A DNA stretch of 64,000 nt. Origin: an uncultured Bacteroidota bacterium. Its GTDB lineage: Bacteria; Bacteroidota; Bacteroidia; Bacteroidales; P3. The position numbers and the translations under genes were made by a program. The stretch's first letter is position 1; every line of letters begins with the position of its first letter. The notes under the pieces are model-generated. The model did no database searches. It saw only the letters and a program-made list of their open reading frames with translations, and was not told where the DNA came from. This document shows positions 7,339-16,772 of this stretch, one piece after another. The stretch lies in assembly GCA_902777005.1 (NCBI GenBank), contig CACYSB010000001.1:48741-112740 (forward strand). The letters run 5' to 3'.

Positions 7339-9015
7339 ATGAAAAGATTCGTCATCTTGGCTATGATGGCCTGTGCGCTACCTGCACTGGCCTGCACCAA
7401 CCTTATTGTGTCTAAAGGGGCCACCACCGACGGCAGCACATTCATCACCTACGCTGCCGACAGCCATACGCGCTACGGGCAGCTGCGCTACTGCCCCGCT
7501 GCCGACCACCCCGAGGGGGCGACACTGAAGCTCTACAACTACGGCTCGCTGAAGTTCCAGATAGAGATACCGCAGCCGGCGCACACCTACCAGGTAGTGG
7601 GCTTCATCAACGAGCACCAGCTGGCCATAGGCGAGACCACCTGGGGCGGCCGCGAGGAGCTGGCCCACGGCTCGGGCAAGGGCATAGACTATGGCAACCT
7701 CATATATGTCACACTGCAGCGTGCCCGCAACTGCCGCGAGGCTATCAAGGTGATGCATGAGCTGGTGAGCACATACGGCTACAGCGACGGTGGCGAAAGT
7801 TTCTCCATTGCCGACCCCAACGAGGTGTGGATATACGAGATAATCAATAAGGGCGACGAGACAGGTGCCGTGTGGGTGGCGCGCCGTGTGCCTGACGGTT
7901 ACATCTGTGGTCATGCTAACCAGGCGCGCATCACCACCTTCCCGCAGATGCGCAAGGAGAGCTACAAGAGCATCGACAGCCGCAACCTTAAATACATAGA
8001 CCGTCCCGAGGTGGAGTGCGTGTATGCCAGCGACGTCGTCAAGTTCGCCAGGCAGCGTGGCTGGTACAACGGCAAGGATGCCGACTTCAGCTTCGCCGAT
8101 ACCTACAACCCCTTGACCTTCTCCGGCCTGCGTGCCTGCGAGGCGCGCGTGTACGCTATGTTCAACCGCGCTGCCGACGGAATGAAACGATATGAAGCCT
8201 TCGTCATGGGCGACAAGAATGCCGAGCGGCTGCCGCTGTGGGTGAAGCCTAACCGCAAGCTGGGCGTGCAGGACGTCATGGCCCTGATGCGCGACCACTT
8301 CGAGGGTACGCCGATGGATATGACGCAGGATGTGGGCGCAGGCCCCTTCCATTGCCCCTACCGCTGGCGCCCGATGGACTTTGAGGTCGACGGCAAGAAG
8401 TATATCCACGAGCGCGCCATAAGCACGCAGCAGACAGGTTTCTCGTTCGTGGCGCAGTGTCGCTCGTGGCTACCTAACAAGCTGGGCGGCGTGATATGGT
8501 TCGGCGTCGACGACACCTACAGCACCGTCTACTGCCCCATCTACTGCGGAGTGACACAGGTGCCCGTCTGCTTTGAGGAGGGCAACGGCTCGATGAGCCG
8601 CTACAGCGAGACGGCTGCCTTCTGGCTCTTCAACCGTGTGAGCAACTTCTGCTACCTGCGCTACGACTCTATGATTGTCGACGTGCGGCAGGTGCAGCAG
8701 GAGCTGGAGACCGACTTCGTGCGTGACGAGCTGGCACATGTCAAGCGCTGGGCACAGGAGGACAATGAGCGCCGTCTGGTGGGCGAGCTCAACCGCTTCA
8801 GCAACGACCGTGCCGAGCGTATGATGCGCCGCTGGAAGGAGTTGGACCAGATGCTGCTGATGAAGTACATAGACGGCAATATCAAGACCGTCGAAGACGG
8901 CCGTATCAAAACAACCCCGACGGGTGTCGTCACTGGCATCAAACAGCCGCCATATCCCGCGTGGTTCTACCGTCAGATAGTGGACGACAAGGGAGAGATT
9001 CTGCAGGAGAGATAA
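7339..9015 (+). CDS. C69-family dipeptidase
   Basis: 558 residues. A signal peptide (MKRFVILAMMACALPALA) is followed directly by Cys19 in the sequence CTNLIVSKGATTDGS; in C69 (PepD-like) Ntn-hydrolases the exposed N-terminal Cys is the nucleophile. The GETTWGGRE and GGESFSIADPNEVW segments are typical of the family, as is the length. It probably degrades dipeptides in the periplasm or at the surface. The gene is monocistronic, with the feo terminator just upstream and a hairpin just downstream. Conversion by signal peptidase rather than self-processing is inferred from the signal peptide. Confidence 0.85.
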   Translation: MKRFVILAMMACALPALACTNLIVSKGATTDGSTFITYAADSHTRYGQLRYCPAADHPEGATLKLYNYGSLKFQIEIPQPAHTYQVVGFINEHQLAIGETTWGGREELAHGSGKGIDYGNLIYVTLQRARNCREAIKVMHELVSTYGYSDGGESFSIADPNEVWIYEIINKGDETGAVWVARRVPDGYICGHANQARITTFPQMRKESYKSIDSRNLKYIDRPEVECVYASDVVKFARQRGWYNGKDADFSFADTYNPLTFSGLRACEARVYAMFNRAADGMKRYEAFVMGDKNAERLPLWVKPNRKLGVQDVMALMRDHFEGTPMDMTQDVGAGPFHCPYRWRPMDFEVDGKKYIHERAISTQQTGFSFVAQCRSWLPNKLGGVIWFGVDDTYSTVYCPIYCGVTQVPVCFEEGNGSMSRYSETAAFWLFNRVSNFCYLRYDSMIVDVRQVQQELETDFVRDELAHVKRWAQEDNERRLVGELNRFSNDRAERMMRRWKELDQMLLMKYIDGNIKTVEDGRIKTTPTGVVTGIKQPPYPAWFYRQIVDDKGEILQER

Positions 9016-9050
9016 AGAAAAGGGGCGGCCGGTTGGTCGCCCCTCTCTTT
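9014..9050. terminator. Bidirectional terminator between convergent peptidase genes
   Basis: A GC-rich stem AGGGGCGGCC (9021-9030) pairs with GGTCGCCCCT (9035-9044) over a GGTT loop, flanked by an A-rich run on the left and CTCTTT on the right. It can therefore serve both the C69 gene and the gingipain-like gene. Confidence 0.65.
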
Positions 9051-9062
9051 CCTGTCAGTTCT

Positions 9063-12000
9063 TTACTGCTTGACGATTCGGCATGTGGCAGAGGCGTCGC
9101 CGTTGCGGAGGCGCAGCACATAAGTGCCAGCTGGCAGTGTGGCCATGTCGAGCGACTGCGCGTCGTTGCGTCGCACCAGCATACGGCCGTTGAGGTCGAA
9201 TAGTGTGGCCTCGTCGACGCTGCGGCTGAAGTGGACTGTGTTGGCCGTGGGGTTGGGATATACGTTTATCTGGCCGCCATCGACAGTGGCGATACCAACA
9301 CCGGTGGTGTCAAAGGTGAGGTGCAGAGTCACCACACTGTCGCAGCCGTAAACGGTGGCAAGCATCTGTGTGTATTCGCCGTCGGTAGTGTAAACGCTGT
9401 CGTTCCATGAATATGAGTCACCATGGCATACGTAGGCCACGGTGTCGGTGAAAGTGGGATGGACAATGACATCAACACCGACGATACTGTCACAATTGTC
9501 GGTACTGACAAGTGTGTCAAGGAAGCTAATGCTTTCGGTAAAGGGGATTCCATTCCAGATGCAGCTGTCGCAGCCTGCCACTGTATCGCGAACAGAGTAG
9601 CCGGCTCTATAGTTGTAGATGGTTACCGACTGGTCATCGGCCACAGTGTAGTCCGGCAGGTCATCGTTGTAACGATGGCAGGTGTCTACATAAACGAAGG
9701 AGACAGGACGCACGTCACGCGGCAGCCTGATGTCGTCAATCCATACGCAGTCGCTGCCACGACTGTCTCTCCAGTCTTTCTCATAGGAGAACTTATAGCT
9801 GTGGGTGCCAGCGGTTACGGGGAAGGATGCATATGTCCAGCTGATGTTGCCACTCTCTGCCATCATATCAGTGCCGTCGATATAGAAGTGGAACTTGTCG
9901 TATCCGCTCTCGGACGAGACTTTGTAGTAGAAGGCGATGCTGTCGGGACGTGTGTAGGTGTAGCTGACGGTGGTCTCTGACTTGCCGTAGTAATCGGCCA
10001 GATTCTCTGCCGAGCGCATGCAATGGGTGCCGTTGTGGGCACCGCTATTGACAACAATCCAAGGGTTGTCGCCTTGTGTCCAGCCGTTGAAGGTGAAGTC
10101 GTTTTCAAAGGTCTCGTAGGGCTGTGTGCCGATATAGACAGGGAGTTCTCTGGTTACTGTGTCTTTGAGCGACGTGAGTTGCAGGGTCAAGGGAATCTCC
10201 ACATACTGGGGTGCACGGCTGTCGACAGTGATGGTAATCTGTGTGGTGAGGTTTTCGCCATGTTCCAGGTTTACTGTGGCTGTCGAAGCGGGGCTTACGG
10301 CAACTAACGAAGTGGGGGAGGTGATGGTGAGTTTGGAGATCTGCATGGTGGCGTGACCTTCGTTGCGCACATTGGCGGTGAAGGATGTGGAGGTTCCTGG
10401 TTGCATGACAAAGTCATTGGAGGAGACCGTCAAAACCGGTACGGGATCCACGATGACGAGCGGAGTGATGTTGACAGACGGCGTGGTGCATCCCGTCCAG
10501 CGGGCCGTGGCCGTAAGGCTGACAGTGGTAAGGTCGGCGGCATCGGGGCTGATGACGGCACGTACACTGTCTATGGTGATTTGTCCGGTACCGGCGATGT
10601 CGCCGAGGTTGATGCTGTCGGGGATGAGCGTCAGCATGGGATTAGAGGTGGTGAGACGCACGGTAGCACCCTGGGCAGCAGTGTTGAGGGCATTTTCTAT
10701 TGCCAACGTGAGCCCGACGGTGTCTCCGGCAACGAGGTTTGCGGCGGGGGTGACGGACGCCACTGCCACATAGGGACTGCCCGGGTTGACGATGGTGAGA
10801 TTGCGGAAGCAGGTGCGGTACTGTGGAGCACTGGCGGCAATCTCGTAGTCGCCGACGGGTAGTGTTGCGGGAAGTTGCAGAGTGACCTGTCCGGAGGCAT
10901 TGGCCAAGCCGGCGGCCACCACGGTATGTGTGGCGTTGTCGGTAAGGGCTACGTATGCGTAAGGTGCAGCCGTCACACTGATTGCATTGGTGCCATAGGT
11001 AATTGCCGTGGGGGCTGAGATGGTCATCAATGATGCCTGGGTCAGGTAGTTCATCACCGAGGGGTCACCCATCAGGTGGTATATCTCCCAGTAGTAGCTG
11101 GAAAGGGAAGAGCCCGACGCTTGTACGGCCATGTTGCCGAAATAGATGATGGAACCTTGGTTGGTGATCCACTCGCTGTAGGCTTCGCCATGGGTATGGA
11201 AGCTGCGGTCATAGGCACCCAGATTGTTGGCGTTGTAGGCCATGGACATATTTGCCCGGATGTTGCTGCGGACACCTACGGCCCAGTAGAAGTCTTCGCC
11301 CCAGTAGGTGACCTCGCTGCCGCCGATGTAGCCAACGGCGCCGCAGTAGTTGTCCTTGCGCAGCAAGGCCTCACCGAAGCAGGGCTGTTCTTCGGCGAAC
11401 ATGTTGGTCTGGCAGCAGTTGCCTATCATGATGCCGAACTTTTGCTTGTTGTTCATTTCGGCGACGTCGGAAACGGAGAATCTGGGGTTGGCCCAGCCTT
11501 CGGAACTGCCGTGGGCACTGTAGTTGCAGAAGCCCGCACCCTGGCTGTAGAGGTCGCGTATGGCGGTGGCATTGGTCGAAGTGTTATTCCTTTCGACGGT
11601 AACATTGGTGACGTTGGCAGGCACTCTCGAGATGTCGTTCTTGAAGTAGTAGACATTGCTGAAGCCATGGGCACCGTTGAAGTAGTTGGTAACGGCATAG
11701 TCCATGGCCGGGTCGGCATGACTATAGCCATAGTCGCCACTTCTGCCTCCGTCAATGCCGGCAACCATAACGGCTCTGTCGAGGAACGACGGGTCGGCAA
11801 AGGTGTACTGCTCATACATCAGCGTCTTCTGTATCTGCGGTATCAGCTGCGACACGTTCTGTGCAGAGAAACGGCCGTAATGGCAGTCGGGGATGTTGTC
11901 GGTAGAGGTCCACGTGCTGTAGTAGAGGTCGGTGACATGCTCGTTTTGGACAGTGCCCTCAAATGCAGGAATCTGCTGAACGTCGCCAACCAACAGGACA

Positions 12001-12863
12001 AAGGTCGGTGCGGGATTGGTGGCTGTGGCGTTGACGTATTGACTTTGCAGATAATCCTTAATGGAGGTCGTGGTGGAGCCTATGGCGGCATCATCGGTAT
12101 AGACGATGTCGGTCAGGAAGCCTTTGCGTTTCTTCCACTGCACGAAGGTGTCCATATGGCCGCGGAACATGCTGTGGGCCACTATGAGGTAGCGCACAGG
12201 TGCTGCTGTGCTTATCGATTTAGGGTAGAGACTGTTCAGTGCGTTGGCGCCGCTATTGAAAGCAGGGCTGTAGTAGCGGTTGAAGAGTTCTTCGGTGCCA
12301 TTGATGTCGGGGTTGCTGTAGCTTACAGTGACGGTGGCCTGACGGCATACAACAAGCATTCCGCTGACGGGATTGTAGCTCACAGGAGAGAACTGGAGAC
12401 GTGCCAGGTTGCGGTCGCGGGCTATGCCGATAGGCTCAACAAAAGCTTGGCGTTCGCCGACAAAGGCATTCCATGAGTAAACCTCACGTAGGATAAACAG
12501 TTTTGCTGCCGAGGTGTCGCTCTTGCTGCGTGACGGCTGTGTGGGTACTACCCAGTCTTTCAGAGGACCGATGGTGTCGTAGATGGTGTTGGTGACTTCA
12601 ACTTTGAAGCCGTCGCACAACGGCACCTCGATGATGCGCGAGAAAATGGGTAATGCGGGTGATCCATAGTTGTCCATTGACTGACTGTAGCCGTCCATGG
12701 TTATGGTGCTGAAGGTCTCGCCGTCGAGCATGGTCTGCCCTAAATGCACATCACCGGTGGTGAACTGTACCTGCAGGCTGTTATAGTCGTCTTTCACGAC
12801 TTTCTGTGCCATTACGGGTATCATGAGCCCGATGGCTACAAGCAAAACTGTTAGTTTCTTCAT
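9063..12863 (-). CDS. Gingipain-like C25 cysteine protease with type IX secretion tail
   Basis: 1266 residues: signal peptide (1-19), a propeptide-like N-terminal region to about 215, and a peptidase C25 domain at about 220-610. The catalytic dyad is visible as H451 in NYSAHGSSEGW and Cys483/484 in IMIGNCCQTNMF, matching the His-Gly-Ser and Cys motifs of gingipains. Ig-like/DUF11-type beta repeats and a MAM/jelly-roll-like segment (about 930-1060) follow. The end (VYPNPTANTVHFSR ... LPAGTYVLRLRNG) is a type A C-terminal sorting domain for the type IX system. It lies 15 bases downstream of the S46 peptidase gene, so both are probably one transcript feeding extracellular protein degradation. 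Confidence 0.9.
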   Translation of the reverse strand: MKKLTVLLVAIGLMIPVMAQKVVKDDYNSLQVQFTTGDVHLGQTMLDGETFSTITMDGYSQSMDNYGSPALPIFSRIIEVPLCDGFKVEVTNTIYDTIGPLKDWVVPTQPSRSKSDTSAAKLFILREVYSWNAFVGERQAFVEPIGIARDRNLARLQFSPVSYNPVSGMLVVCRQATVTVSYSNPDINGTEELFNRYYSPAFNSGANALNSLYPKSISTAAPVRYLIVAHSMFRGHMDTFVQWKKRKGFLTDIVYTDDAAIGSTTTSIKDYLQSQYVNATATNPAPTFVLLVGDVQQIPAFEGTVQNEHVTDLYYSTWTSTDNIPDCHYGRFSAQNVSQLIPQIQKTLMYEQYTFADPSFLDRAVMVAGIDGGRSGDYGYSHADPAMDYAVTNYFNGAHGFSNVYYFKNDISRVPANVTNVTVERNNTSTNATAIRDLYSQGAGFCNYSAHGSSEGWANPRFSVSDVAEMNNKQKFGIMIGNCCQTNMFAEEQPCFGEALLRKDNYCGAVGYIGGSEVTYWGEDFYWAVGVRSNIRANMSMAYNANNLGAYDRSFHTHGEAYSEWITNQGSIIYFGNMAVQASGSSLSSYYWEIYHLMGDPSVMNYLTQASLMTISAPTAITYGTNAISVTAAPYAYVALTDNATHTVVAAGLANASGQVTLQLPATLPVGDYEIAASAPQYRTCFRNLTIVNPGSPYVAVASVTPAANLVAGDTVGLTLAIENALNTAAQGATVRLTTSNPMLTLIPDSINLGDIAGTGQITIDSVRAVISPDAADLTTVSLTATARWTGCTTPSVNITPLVIVDPVPVLTVSSNDFVMQPGTSTSFTANVRNEGHATMQISKLTITSPTSLVAVSPASTATVNLEHGENLTTQITITVDSRAPQYVEIPLTLQLTSLKDTVTRELPVYIGTQPYETFENDFTFNGWTQGDNPWIVVNSGAHNGTHCMRSAENLADYYGKSETTVSYTYTRPDSIAFYYKVSSESGYDKFHFYIDGTDMMAESGNISWTYASFPVTAGTHSYKFSYEKDWRDSRGSDCVWIDDIRLPRDVRPVSFVYVDTCHRYNDDLPDYTVADDQSVTIYNYRAGYSVRDTVAGCDSCIWNGIPFTESISFLDTLVSTDNCDSIVGVDVIVHPTFTDTVAYVCHGDSYSWNDSVYTTDGEYTQMLATVYGCDSVVTLHLTFDTTGVGIATVDGGQINVYPNPTANTVHFSRSVDEATLFDLNGRMLVRRNDAQSLDMATLPAGTYVLRLRNGDASATCRIVKQ

Positions 12864-12878
12864 TGAATAAATTGCTGA

Positions 12879-14996
12879 TTATTTCTGTACCAGTGTCATC
12901 TCGTCAATCAGATGGCGTGCACCGGCGTATTTGTCGATAATGAACAGGCAGTAGCGTATGTCGAGACTGATGTTGCGGCAATAGGCTGGGTCAAAAAGTA
13001 GGTCGCTCATTGTACCCTCCCAGCAGCGGTCGAAGTTGATGCCCACCAGCTGGCCGTCAGCGTTTAGTACGGGGCTGCCGCTGTTGCCGCCAGTGGTGTG
13101 GTTGGTGGCTATGAATGCCACAGGCAGCTCCCCTTTCTTGTTTGCATAGTGGCCGTAGTCTTTCTTCTGCCAGAGCTCTTTGAGGCGTGGCTCCACGCGG
13201 TAGTCGTACACATCGGGGTTCTCCTTCTCCATGATACCCTCGATGGTGCTGTAGGCGGTGAAATAGGTGGCATCCTTGGGCTTGAAACCTTCTACATGGC
13301 CATAGGTAACGCGCAAAGTGAGGTTGGCATCGGGGAAGAAGTTGCTGTCGGGATACTGTTCCATCATACCCTTGATGTATATGCGCATCAATCGTTGGAT
13401 ATTGTCGTCGGCAGAGGTGTACTGCTCGCGTTTCTTGTTGCTGTAACAGTAGTTGTACGCTTGCATGAAGAGATCTACGGCAGGGTCTTCGGTGATGGCT
13501 TTGAGCATCTTCTCACGCTTCATGGTCAGCATTTTCTCCAATTTCTTGGGGTTGTTGAGAGCCGACTTGGCATATATCTTATGCAGAGTGTTCTCCACCT
13601 CGGCGGCAGTGGTGTGCTTTAGGTTCATATAAGGGGCAAAACCACGTTCCCACATGTAGGTGAAGCATTCAACGAAGATGGCTTCGTCCACCGGGGAGTG
13701 TTGCTCGAAGTCCTCGAAATATTTACGGCTGTCGTCGAGCATCTTCTCAGGCAGCGTCTCGTCGGCATTGCGCTGTATACGCCACAGACGCATGGCACGG
13801 TTCATGAAGTCGCTGGCCAGCACGGCCTCATTAAAGTAGGTCCACTCCAGCGACACCTCGCGCAGCTTGGCGTAGTTGTCTTCCAACTGGTCGAGTACGT
13901 CGCGGTACTGCGGCTTGTCGGTGGCCCACTTGCGGAACTGCTCCTCTTGCGCTATCTTCTGCTCCACGCCGTGCAGGCGGTCGATGCCGAGGCTCTCGCC
14001 CTGCCATTTCTTCCAGCCGTTGGCTATGTTGGCCACTTTCGAGGCGTACTTTAGACGCTGCGCCGCGCTCTTGCGCATGGCGGCGTTGTAGTGGTCGAGG
14101 CGTATGGTGCGAAGGGCTATGCGCACGGGGTTCTCCACGTTGGCGGCCAGGTCCACATAGTCGTGTGTCACATAGCGGCGCGTGGTGCCGGGATAGCCGA
14201 AAACAAAAGTGAAGTCGCCTTCCTCGACACCGTTGAGGCTTATCTCCAGATGCTTCAACGGGCGGTAGGGGGTGTTGTCTTTGCTGAAGTCGGCCGGCTT
14301 GTTGTCGGCGGTATATACACGGAACATGCTGAAGTCACCTGTGTGGCGCGGCCACATCCAGTTGTCGGTGTCGCCACCGAACTTGCCTATGTTGCTTGGG
14401 GGAGCACCTACCAGACGCACGTCGGTGAACACCTCGTTGACGTACATGAAGTACTGGTTGCCATAGTAGAATGGCTTTATCACATAACGGTAGTGTGTGC
14501 CTTCTATGGCCTTCTCGCCAACGGCCTTGATGTTCTTGTCAATCACTTTCTCTCGGTCGCTCTCGCTCATACCGTCCTCTACGCCGTCAAGCACCTCTTT
14601 GGTGACATCCTGCATGTACACCAGTCTCGTGACGGTCAACCCCGGACAGGGTATCTCCTGTTCGCGGGTCATGGCCCAGAAACCATTGGTCAGGTAGTCG
14701 TGCTCCACGGTACTGTGCTTCACTATGTAGCTGTAACCGCAGTGGTGGTTGGTAAGCACCAAGCCTTCGTCGCTGACAAACTCGCCAGTGCATCCGCCTC
14801 CGAAAAGCAGCACGGCGTCCTTGAGTGACGCATTGTTGATGTCGTAGATGTCTTGTGCGGTGATGTGCATACCGGCCTTCTGCATGGCGGCCTGGTTGCG
14901 CCCCAGCAGCATCGGTATCCACATGCCTTCGTCGGCACGGCTTACGTTTGGCAGAGCCATTATCGCGGTGGCGATAAGAACAAACAGTTTCTTCAT
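12879..14996 (-). CDS. S46 dipeptidyl-peptidase, DPP11-like
   Basis: The start at 14996 gives a signal peptide (MKKLFVLIATAIMALPNVSRA) and 705 residues; the longer upstream frame adds an unlikely leader that crosses the promoter. The catalytic His85 lies in LTNHHCGYS, an Asp in TGDFSMFRVY, and the nucleophile Ser639 in TGGNSGSPV. Eighteen residues after that Ser is Arg657 (INFDRCWEG); in P. gingivalis the equivalent residue is Arg in DPP11 (Asp/Glu preference) and Gly in DPP7. The enzyme should therefore release acidic N-terminal dipeptides in the periplasm. It is followed after 15 bases by the gingipain-like gene. Confidence 0.9.
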   Translation of the reverse strand: MKKLFVLIATAIMALPNVSRADEGMWIPMLLGRNQAAMQKAGMHITAQDIYDINNASLKDAVLLFGGGCTGEFVSDEGLVLTNHHCGYSYIVKHSTVEHDYLTNGFWAMTREQEIPCPGLTVTRLVYMQDVTKEVLDGVEDGMSESDREKVIDKNIKAVGEKAIEGTHYRYVIKPFYYGNQYFMYVNEVFTDVRLVGAPPSNIGKFGGDTDNWMWPRHTGDFSMFRVYTADNKPADFSKDNTPYRPLKHLEISLNGVEEGDFTFVFGYPGTTRRYVTHDYVDLAANVENPVRIALRTIRLDHYNAAMRKSAAQRLKYASKVANIANGWKKWQGESLGIDRLHGVEQKIAQEEQFRKWATDKPQYRDVLDQLEDNYAKLREVSLEWTYFNEAVLASDFMNRAMRLWRIQRNADETLPEKMLDDSRKYFEDFEQHSPVDEAIFVECFTYMWERGFAPYMNLKHTTAAEVENTLHKIYAKSALNNPKKLEKMLTMKREKMLKAITEDPAVDLFMQAYNYCYSNKKREQYTSADDNIQRLMRIYIKGMMEQYPDSNFFPDANLTLRVTYGHVEGFKPKDATYFTAYSTIEGIMEKENPDVYDYRVEPRLKELWQKKDYGHYANKKGELPVAFIATNHTTGGNSGSPVLNADGQLVGINFDRCWEGTMSDLLFDPAYCRNISLDIRYCLFIIDKYAGARHLIDEMTLVQK

Positions 14997-15018
14997 CTTG
15001 ATACGGATTTTGAAACTG

Positions 15019-15026
15019 CAAAGATA
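15019..15026 (-). promoter_or_regulatory. -7 element of the S46/C25 peptidase operon
   Basis: TATCTTTG on the minus strand, 22 bases upstream of the S46 ATG. No obvious TTTG is seen at -33. Confidence 0.6.
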
Positions 15027-15066
15027 CGAATATTTTTTATTCGTACCGCTATTATTTCGCATTTTG

Positions 15067-15810
15067 CTAATACTCAAACATAATGCGGTTGTCTACGATG
15101 CGTGCCCCTACGCCGTAGACGGTCTTGATGTTGTCGGTTGTAAGCCCCTCGGCTATGGGTCCGTGGTAGAGGCTGTGGCCGTCGTGCAGCAGCAGCAGGT
15201 CGTCGCAGAACTGTAGTGCCAGGTTCAGGTCGTGTATCACTATCAGTGTTGTCTTGCCCTCGGCGTTCTTCAGCAGGCGCATGATGTCTATTTGGTGGGC
15301 TATGTCGAGGTTGCTCACGGGCTCGTCCATCAGCAGCACAGGTGTCTGCTGTGCCAAAGCACGGGCTATCATCACTCTCTGCAACTCGCCACCGCTCATC
15401 TGGGCAGGCTTGGCGAAGCGCAAATGCCAGGTGCCCGTCTGTTTCATGCAGCGCTCCACTATGCCCCAGTCCTCCTGGCTCTCGTTCTGCAGGCGGTGTT
15501 GGTACGGGTTGCGCCCCATCAGTACAGTCTCGAAGGCCGAGAAGTCAAAGTCGGTCTGCGCATGCTGCCTTACAAAAGCCACCTTCTGCGCCAGAGCCTT
15601 TGCCGTGTAGTCACCCACCTTTTGCCCGTCGATAAATACCTGCCCTGCGGTGGGCTCCAGCAGGCCACCGATGATGCGAAGCAGCGTTGTTTTGCCACAG
15701 CCGTTGGGGCCCATGACGGCGGTGATTCTTCCGTCGGCAAATGTGGCGTCGAGCCCGCGCAGTATCTCGCGCTTCCCATAGTTGAGCTTTATGTCCTGCA
15801 GCTTAATCAT
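15067..15810 (-). CDS. ABC transporter ATP-binding protein (iron-chelate or cobalamin type)
   Basis: 247 residues, cytoplasmic. Walker A is GPNGCGKTT (34-42), the Q-loop region FVRQHAQ, signature MSGGELQRVMIARAL (138-152), Walker B VLLMDEPVSNLD, and switch His in VIHDLN. The arrangement is that of the FepC/BtuD/FhuC subfamily. Its ATG overlaps the stop of the FecCD permease by one base, and the permease in turn overlaps dapB. No substrate-binding protein or TonB receptor lies nearby, so the ligand (siderophore, heme or cobalamin) cannot be fixed. Confidence 0.85.
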   Translation of the reverse strand: MIKLQDIKLNYGKREILRGLDATFADGRITAVMGPNGCGKTTLLRIIGGLLEPTAGQVFIDGQKVGDYTAKALAQKVAFVRQHAQTDFDFSAFETVLMGRNPYQHRLQNESQEDWGIVERCMKQTGTWHLRFAKPAQMSGGELQRVMIARALAQQTPVLLMDEPVSNLDIAHQIDIMRLLKNAEGKTTLIVIHDLNLALQFCDDLLLLHDGHSLYHGPIAEGLTTDNIKTVYGVGARIVDNRIMFEY

Positions 15811-16772
15811 CAATACCCCTTCTTGTTCTTGTACAGCAGATATATGAACAGCGGTGCGCCGACCATCGAGGTCAGTGAACCGACAGGCAGCTCGCTTGGG
15901 CGCAGCAGGTAGCGCGCCAGGGTGTCGCATACCAGCACAAACAAAGCGCCGCATAATATGGAGTAGGGCACCACCTTGCGGTTGTCGGGTCCCGCCACCA
16001 GCCTCACGGCATGCGGCACTATCAGCCCCACAAAGCCTATCACACCGCAACTGCTCACGGCGAAGGCCACCATCAACGTGGTGGCTACCAGCAGCACGCG
16101 CTTCACCTTCTCCACCTCGCACCCCATGCTCTTGGCAGCCTCGCTGCCGGCAAGCAGCAGGTTCAGGTCGCGTCCGTACCACAACACTACACCTATGCCA
16201 ATCAGCGCCATGGGAGCCATCAGCGCCACGTCGGTCCACGACGAGCTGCCGAAGCTCCCCATGGTCCAAAAGATAATGCTGTCCATCTTCTCTTGGTTCA
16301 GCACCATAAGGAACGATATGAGGGCCGAGATGAGCAGCGTCAGGCACACACCGGTGAGCAGCAGTGTGGTGGTATGCATGCGGTTGCCTATCGACGCTAT
16401 GCGGTAGATGAGCCATACAGTGGCCAGTGCTGCCGCCAGCGCCATGCCGCCCACGCCCCACAGCCATGCCTCCAGGCCAAGCAGTATGGCTACCGCCGCG
16501 CCCATCGAGGCTCCACTGCTGACGCCCAGCACATAAGGGTCGGTCAGCGGATTGCGGAAGATGCTTTGGTAGGCGGCACCGCAGACGCTCAGCACGGCTC
16601 CCACCAGCACACTCATCAGTACACGTGGCAGGCGCAGGCGCCAGAATATCTGCGAGTGCCATATCTCGTCAACGCTGATGTCGGCAGCACCCAACATACA
16701 ACTTCCGGCCATTGCCGCAGCCAGAAGCAGCGTCAAGCCAATGACAACCCACGGATTAGCCCTGTTCTTCAC
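15810..16772 (-). CDS. FecCD-family ABC transporter permease
   Basis: 320 residues with eight or more hydrophobic segments and the family landmarks LRLPRVLMSVLVGA, GAAYQSIFRNPLTDPYVLG (the loop docking to the ATPase), VSSCGVIGFVGLIVPHAVRL and ELPVGSLTSMVGAPLFIYLL. It forms the inner-membrane channel of an iron-chelate or B12 importer with the adjacent ATPase. The start overlaps the dapB stop by four bases (ATGA). The permease-ATPase pair lacks its binding protein here. Confidence 0.9.
   Translation of the reverse strand: MKNRANPWVVIGLTLLLAAAMAGSCMLGAADISVDEIWHSQIFWRLRLPRVLMSVLVGAVLSVCGAAYQSIFRNPLTDPYVLGVSSGASMGAAVAILLGLEAWLWGVGGMALAAALATVWLIYRIASIGNRMHTTTLLLTGVCLTLLISALISFLMVLNQEKMDSIIFWTMGSFGSSSWTDVALMAPMALIGIGVVLWYGRDLNLLLAGSEAAKSMGCEVEKVKRVLLVATTLMVAFAVSSCGVIGFVGLIVPHAVRLVAGPDNRKVVPYSILCGALFVLVCDTLARYLLRPSELPVGSLTSMVGAPLFIYLLYKNKKGY

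Noticed and set aside
11076..12476. Long plus-strand open frame inside the gingipain-like gene
   Set aside because: Antisense shadow; the minus-strand protease keeps catalytic motifs and a sorting tail across the same stretch.
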